Assembly: GCA_935421135.1 (NCBI GenBank)
Contig: OW285196.1
Location: forward strand, 10,785,001 to 10,849,000
Direction of reading: 5' to 3'
From: Bugulina stolonifera
Lineage: Eukaryota > Bryozoa > Gymnolaemata > Cheilostomatida > Bugulidae
DNA length: 64,000 nucleotides
This document shows, in pieces, positions 62,101 to 64,000 of this stretch. The position numbers were made by a program, and so were the translations under genes. The notes beneath the pieces are model-generated. The model was not told where the DNA came from. It saw only the letters and a list, made by a program, of their open reading frames with translations, and searched no databases. The stretch's first letter is position 1. Every line of letters starts with the position of its first letter.

Positions 62101-63203
62101 CCTCACATTCAGGGACTCTTCGCGCTCATATGTGTTTTTCAATGCTTGTAATGCTTGGTCGTATGTTAATTCGGTACTATTGTTGTCAATTCCTTGGGCC
62201 TGTAATACTTGAAAACCTTCACTACTAATACTATTTAATAATGCACATAATTTCATTTAATCGTCAAAAATTGGGACTTGACGTTCTTGATCGCCCTCGC
62301 CTTCCTTTCTGGTTTCCTTGTTTTTTACATAAAAGCGCACTGCAACAGTAAACCTGTCTATAAAAATCTTCCAAGAACCACTAACATCCCTGGGGTCAAT
62401 TCTGAGGGTTGGGAAATTCATTCCATTATCAGGCATCTTGACAACCTGGCTATGGTAATCCGGAAAAAATATGAAAAAAATTCTTAATGAAGTAAATTTC
62501 TTAAATATAATAGGTAATTCAGATAAATTATTTCCTAGAAATTTTCTCAATACAGAAATTGAAAAGAATAAATGTATTTTCTTTTCACTTACTGCTACCA
62601 CCTATACTCAACTATTCAACTCCCCTCAACTCGCACCTGCTACTCTACTCTACTCTTCTCCTACTCTACTCCTACTCCTACTCTACTCCTACTCCTACTC
62701 CTACTCTACTTACTTACGTAATAAATGAAATGTTATTGATTTGCTAATAATGATAATGTAATTTGCTGTCTAGTTTTCATCTCTCATAGGTTCTAAGTCA
62801 ACTGCGCCATGTGGTAGTGGCCGATAGTTGATAATATGAGAAGTGCGTGTGCTCACCTAGAGTTCAGTCATGAAAGTGCCAGAGCATCAAAGCTGCCGTC
62901 CAATCTATTTGTCTATTCCCTAGCCACTCTTGTGCCGATGCTCACGGGGCCAGTCCTTGCAACTCTTCTAGACTGAGCTCTCGTGAAGTCTCACACAATG
63001 TGAACTTAATTGGTTTTGGAATTGCTAGTAAATATTTTCTACAATTTAGGCTATAATTTCATCTGCAGTTGTAGAGCTGGTAAAATGTAGTATTAAACAG
63101 AAAATGAAACATTATCGTTGCAAATTTGCAAGTATTTTTAAATATTCGTTATAATTTTTCAGGTTAGAGCCAAGACAGTAACTAAAGCCATAGGCCATCA
63201 CAG
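53159..63203 (+). CDS. EMI-like secreted protein, gene 5 (type A), split by a retrotransposon
   Basis: Exons: 53159-53296 (signal peptide M-Q-L-I-L-L-L-L-V-S-L and pro-region), 54073-54171 (K-Y-K-R processing site, then N-S-N-Y-C-C-R-I) and 63163-63203 (V-R-A-K-T-V-T-K-A-I-G-H-H-R). The last is recognised by phase 2 at its end and similarity to V-S-A-K-T-V-T-K in gene 1. An untranslated exon ends at 53052 with a TATAATA-like box near 52980. The 8.4-kb LTR element at 54556-62995 lies in intron 3. The exon with the C-C-x-G motif must be beyond 64000. No coding exon is damaged, so the gene could still be spliced. Confidence 0.65.
54556..54764 (-). repeat. 3' LTR of Ty3/Gypsy-like element
   Basis: 209 bp, TGTGGTAGTGGCC to GAAGTCTCACA. 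It contains ~23 bp (AGGGATCGGTGGAGTTCC and flank) absent from the other LTR. Confidence 0.9.
54790..55080. repeat. CAATTC/AATTC-rich non-coding block
   Basis: CAATTC, AAATTC and TTCAAT words recur every 10-20 bp between the polypurine tract and ORF3. No coding frame is convincing. Confidence 0.5.
55111..56426 (-). pseudogene. extra 3' ORF: zinc-knuckle and coiled-coil protein
   Basis: Located where env lies in errantiviruses. An acceptor-like TTCTCTTTTTAG near 56500 suggests expression from a spliced RNA. The N-terminus has three knuckle-like motifs (C-P-L-C with H and C, C-F-N-P-E-C-G-E-T-G-H-S-K-Y-N-C, C-S-A-C-G-L-P-G-H-T-K-R-D-C). An S/Q/P-rich stretch and a coiled coil (L-A-N-L-N-R-E-K-K-D-L-R-A-E-F-A-E-R) follow. 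A frameshift near 55560-55610 separates the S/P-rich C-terminal part (to 55111). No signal peptide or membrane segment is present, so it is not an envelope protein. It resembles a second Gag-like nucleic-acid-binding protein. Confidence 0.7.
56579..57856 (-). CDS. retrotransposon integrase, catalytic core and tail
   Basis: The DDE residues are visible: W-V-E-L-G-S-D, R-S-D-N-A-G and R-Y-P-E-S-N-G-L-A-E. A-Y-R-A-T-P and an A-D-K-W-N-R segment follow, as in Ty3/Gypsy integrases, then a G-Q-L-V-W-V-K-A-P C-terminal domain and a long acidic S/N-rich tail. It is open from about 57840 to 56579. The zinc-binding domain is in another frame upstream (57786-58127). Confidence 0.85.
   Translation of the reverse strand: MYQIVIIICTKFSRIKHQPMENIDLPDGPWVELGSDTCEFKGRLFLVVVCYYSAWVEIEPLLSLSSHNVIQEFKGIFSCYGIPELLRSDNAGCYTSESFKNFAQTWGFDQRFSSSRYPESNGLAERCVGIFKNLVRKSDDIYSALLAYRATPFVDGYSPGELMFGRPLRTPLGYARDRTVNYEEFENNCVSRREEAADKWNRKYCAKNLPEYPGQLVWVKAPTDKGEEGIVMYKDDLHPQSYWVQIGDSVVRRNRKHLLVLQELPPDNDYNTIMPLALDWYCPITGDNQCSIPGGERVNPGVSFNREPTVVVPSGETDFDAPVELPVDVDGSANNSGLSNFTDLSGTGGGIARNSSEFNPDSDATSNINQAESEFSTSIDHDLSGLSLEPDLAKEVLTKPKPVTTKSGRTSKSNRRKDCVYFDTK
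57786..58423 (-). pseudogene. RNase H C-terminus and integrase zinc-binding domain
   Basis: Fragments in two frames: L-P-L-R-V-Q-R-F-K-M-R-L and I-A-D-F-L-S-R-P (RNase H C-terminal end and connection), then the H2C2 motif with H-E-G-H-Q-G-I-T-K and F-W-W-P-G. The last expected cysteine is replaced by tyrosine (C-D-N-Y). A frame change occurs near 58060-58100. Confidence 0.8.
58424..59620. mobile_element. hAT-like non-autonomous insertion in the RNase H region
   Basis: Starts CAGGGGCGTATTTTAAGGGG, a hAT-type terminus, and the other end is CGCTGCGCGTGCATTTGCGG near 59600. The AT-rich centre has no ORF. It splits RNase H between Y-A-M-I-E-L-E-A and D-Q-K-P-L, with about 20 codons of the host domain missing. 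The right terminus seems truncated and an 8-bp duplication is not visible. Confidence 0.6.
59621..59990 (-). pseudogene. RNase H N-terminal part
   Basis: Shows F-L-G-M-V-N-Y, F-F-W-G-P-D-Q-Q and A-D-F-S-R-T-A-L-G-A-V-L-L-Q (first catalytic Asp), P-V-E-Y-A-P-R-K-L and N-Y-A-M-I-E-L-E. The frame differs from the RT ORF by a shift near 59990, and the hAT-like insertion cuts it off. Confidence 0.8.
59947..61092 (-). CDS. retropepsin-like protease and reverse transcriptase
   Basis: Begins in frame immediately after the gag stop. The protease active site is L-D-T-G-S-D-V-T-I. The RT follows with P-Y-K-I, V-P-K-P-N-G-N-I-R-M-C-I-D, F-S-K-L-D-A-N-S-G-F-W-Q-I, L-P-F-G-L-S-S-A-P-E-V-F-Q and the catalytic M-M-D-D-V-L-V-F-G. 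Open for 379 codons. It ends through a frameshift at about 59990 into RNase H. Confidence 0.9.
   Translation of the reverse strand, partial: LSVGRTKLEFRVCVEVNGKGVDFTLDTGSDVTIITDQTSRELNLELKPLSRHLIGPDSTPLNVVGESAVVLSNKGLELPALASILKKASRNLLGIAEIRGLQLLAVVNSIQPCPKKFDPFEAFAKLFQGLGTMPEVYRITMKADIKPYKIRTPRPIAFGLRGKARKELQSMVELEVIEPVEHPTDWCSGLTIVPKPNGNIRMCIDLTMLNRGVEREFYPLPRVSDMLSQLSTGRLFSKLDANSGFWQIVLDPESRELTTFLTPWGRWKFKGLPFGLSSAPEVFQRSMEKVLHGLEGVICMMDDVLVFGTTAKEHWIRLRKVLSRILNSGMTLKKEKCEFGVTEVKFLGHIVCLEGVKLDPDKAKAIMSISPQHARRKLKDF
61093..62436 (-). pseudogene. Gag with two CCHC zinc knuckles
   Basis: Starts M-P-D-N-G-M-N-F-P-T-L and shares D-P-R-D-V-S-G-S-W with the gag at 36442-37368. It is broken by an in-frame TAA (62257-62259), a shift near 61870 and another near 61440. 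The R/S/D-rich linker is followed by C-Y-H-C-G-D-P-N-H-R-V-R-F-C and C-H-K-C-N-K-K-G-H-M-T-G-D-C. It ends at a UGA (61093-61095) after which pol continues in the same frame. Confidence 0.85.
62602..62715. repeat. CTACTC-rich low-complexity leader
   Basis: Repeats of CTACTC/TCCTAC between primer-binding site and gag. Confidence 0.8.
62810..62995 (-). repeat. 5' LTR of Ty3/Gypsy-like element
   Basis: 186 bp, TG..CA, flanked by CAATG at 62996-63000. Confidence 0.9.
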
Positions 63204-63482
63204 GTTGTAAGTTTTCTACTGCTACATAGTGAGACAACATGCCTACAGGGGTTCCCTTAGCAAGAAAACGCAAGTCAAGAGTGTTGCTTGCAGTTTTAAA
63301 TTTTGTTGCTAACCCCATTATGATTATATGTAATAGTAAAATTATAGTAAGGTGGGTTCAAAATTTTGATCTTCAGTCTAGAAACTATAGCATCTTAGAA
63401 TAATAAAACTGTTTCCTTTTTCATTTCAGTAAAATAATATGCTTCCGTTCACCTACAATGTACATGTACATGTATGTGTATG
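63204..63482. other. intron 4 of EMI-like gene 5
   Basis: Follows the donor at 63203. No exon with the expected C-C-x-G motif is visible before 64000. Confidence 0.4.
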
Positions 63483-64000
63483 TAGGCCTGCAACGATTCA
63501 CAAAATACTGTTTCGATTTTTTCGATTCTGCCAATTAACTTTTTCGATTTTATCGATTCGATACTTCATTGCGCAAAATTAACAGAAAATACACTAGTGA
63601 GGTCAATCAGACCAATAACAGTATCTCACAATTTTACTGAAATAATGTAACTATGTAGTACAACAATTATAGGCAAGTGTGTTACTGTAACCCCAAGCAA
63701 GCAGTGAATGGAGACAGTGAGCACAACTATCAATGTTGCTATTTATTTGAATCATTTACCCTGGCATCATTTACGTTGCAGTAGTTCTCCGCAACAGTAT
63801 TTTAGAACACTGTCAGTTGTAGTAATTGAGTTGATAATTCCATTTTAGAATCACCAGAAAGAGTAGAATGAGTAGATTCCAGAAGCATACCCTTCTAATT
63901 GTGTGGAATATCAAATACAAATTGTATGTTTGGGGCATTTATATAATTATAGACTTATATTAGTAATACATCTTAGCACATGATGTATTTTATAGCTATC
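63483..64000. mobile_element. probable left end of a hAT-like element
   Basis: TAGGCCTGCAACGATTCAC followed by several TCGATTTT/TCGATTC repeats (63510-63562) is typical of a hAT terminus with sub-terminal repeats. The right end is outside the window, so size and coding capacity are unknown. Confidence 0.4.

Larger units (their letters stand above)
54551..63000 (-). mobile_element. Ty3/Gypsy-like LTR retrotransposon with an extra ORF
   Basis: LTRs at 54556-54764 and 62810-62995 (TG..CA) are flanked by the 5-bp duplication CAATG (54551-54555 and 62996-63000). Read on the - strand, the primer-binding site is TGGCGCAGTTGACTTAGAAC and the polypurine tract is AAAAGGGAGAGCG. The order is gag, protease, RT, RNase H, integrase, which is Ty3/Gypsy order, then a zinc-knuckle ORF. 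The LTRs differ by roughly five substitutions plus a ~23-bp deletion in the right copy. Several frameshifts and an internal hAT-like insertion disable it. Confidence 0.9.

Overview
This window is nuclear DNA from an animal. The genes have several exons with GT..AG introns, TATA boxes and spliced 5' untranslated exons. The background is AT-rich, and there are LINE, Ty3/Gypsy LTR, hAT-like, tRNA-SINE and protein-primed DNA polymerase elements. The gene family, the transposon mix and the very frequent palindrome TACATGTA fit an aquatic invertebrate such as a sponge or mollusc. I cannot name the species from sequence alone.

Host genes. Five related genes or gene fragments, all on the + strand, encode small cysteine-rich proteins that resemble the EMI domain: gene 1 (14691-17256), gene 2 (39994-41135), gene 3 (44891-47546), gene 4 (48157-49253 or a little beyond) and gene 5 (53010-63203, running off the window). 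They alternate between two subtypes. Type A (genes 1, 3, 5) has a signal-peptide exon, then a basic processing site, then an N-x-x-Y-C-C motif. Type B (genes 2, 4) carries P-C-P-T-E-R-K-T-C-C-E-G, and I find no signal-peptide exon for it. Exon phases match closely between copies. Three exon-like stretches on the - strand in the first 8 kb may belong to another, unidentified gene.

Transposon layers. (i) 18902-34011 is a hAT-like element with a perfect 8-bp target duplication. Inside it lies a 13.4-kb element with ~550-bp terminal inverted repeats (19577-32998) that carries a decayed protein-primed family B DNA polymerase on the - strand, a charged-tail/duplicated-domain gene on the + strand, and a 10-bp satellite between them. 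A ~4.1-kb LINE (about 23735-27833) is inserted in the polymerase. (ii) 35754-38034 is a gag-only LTR retrotransposon whose LTRs look identical. (iii) 54556-62995 is a full-length but damaged Ty3/Gypsy element (gag, protease, RT, RNase H, integrase, plus an extra zinc-knuckle ORF) sitting in intron 3 of gene 5. It is itself interrupted by a hAT-like insertion. (iv) Smaller items include a 5'-truncated LINE tail (7104-7495), GACTTG-rich foldback repeats (8455-9889), a long palindrome (12749-12902), tRNA-like SINEs (34.2-35.2 kb), a possible solo LTR in a tandem array (42.1-43.6 kb) and several microsatellites.

The remaining sequence (most of 0.2-14.6 kb, 17.3-18.9, 38.0-39.5, 41.2-44.8 and 49.3-52.9 kb) is AT-rich intergenic or intronic DNA in which I see no convincing gene. 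All exon boundaries were read by eye from splice consensus, reading phase and paralog comparison.
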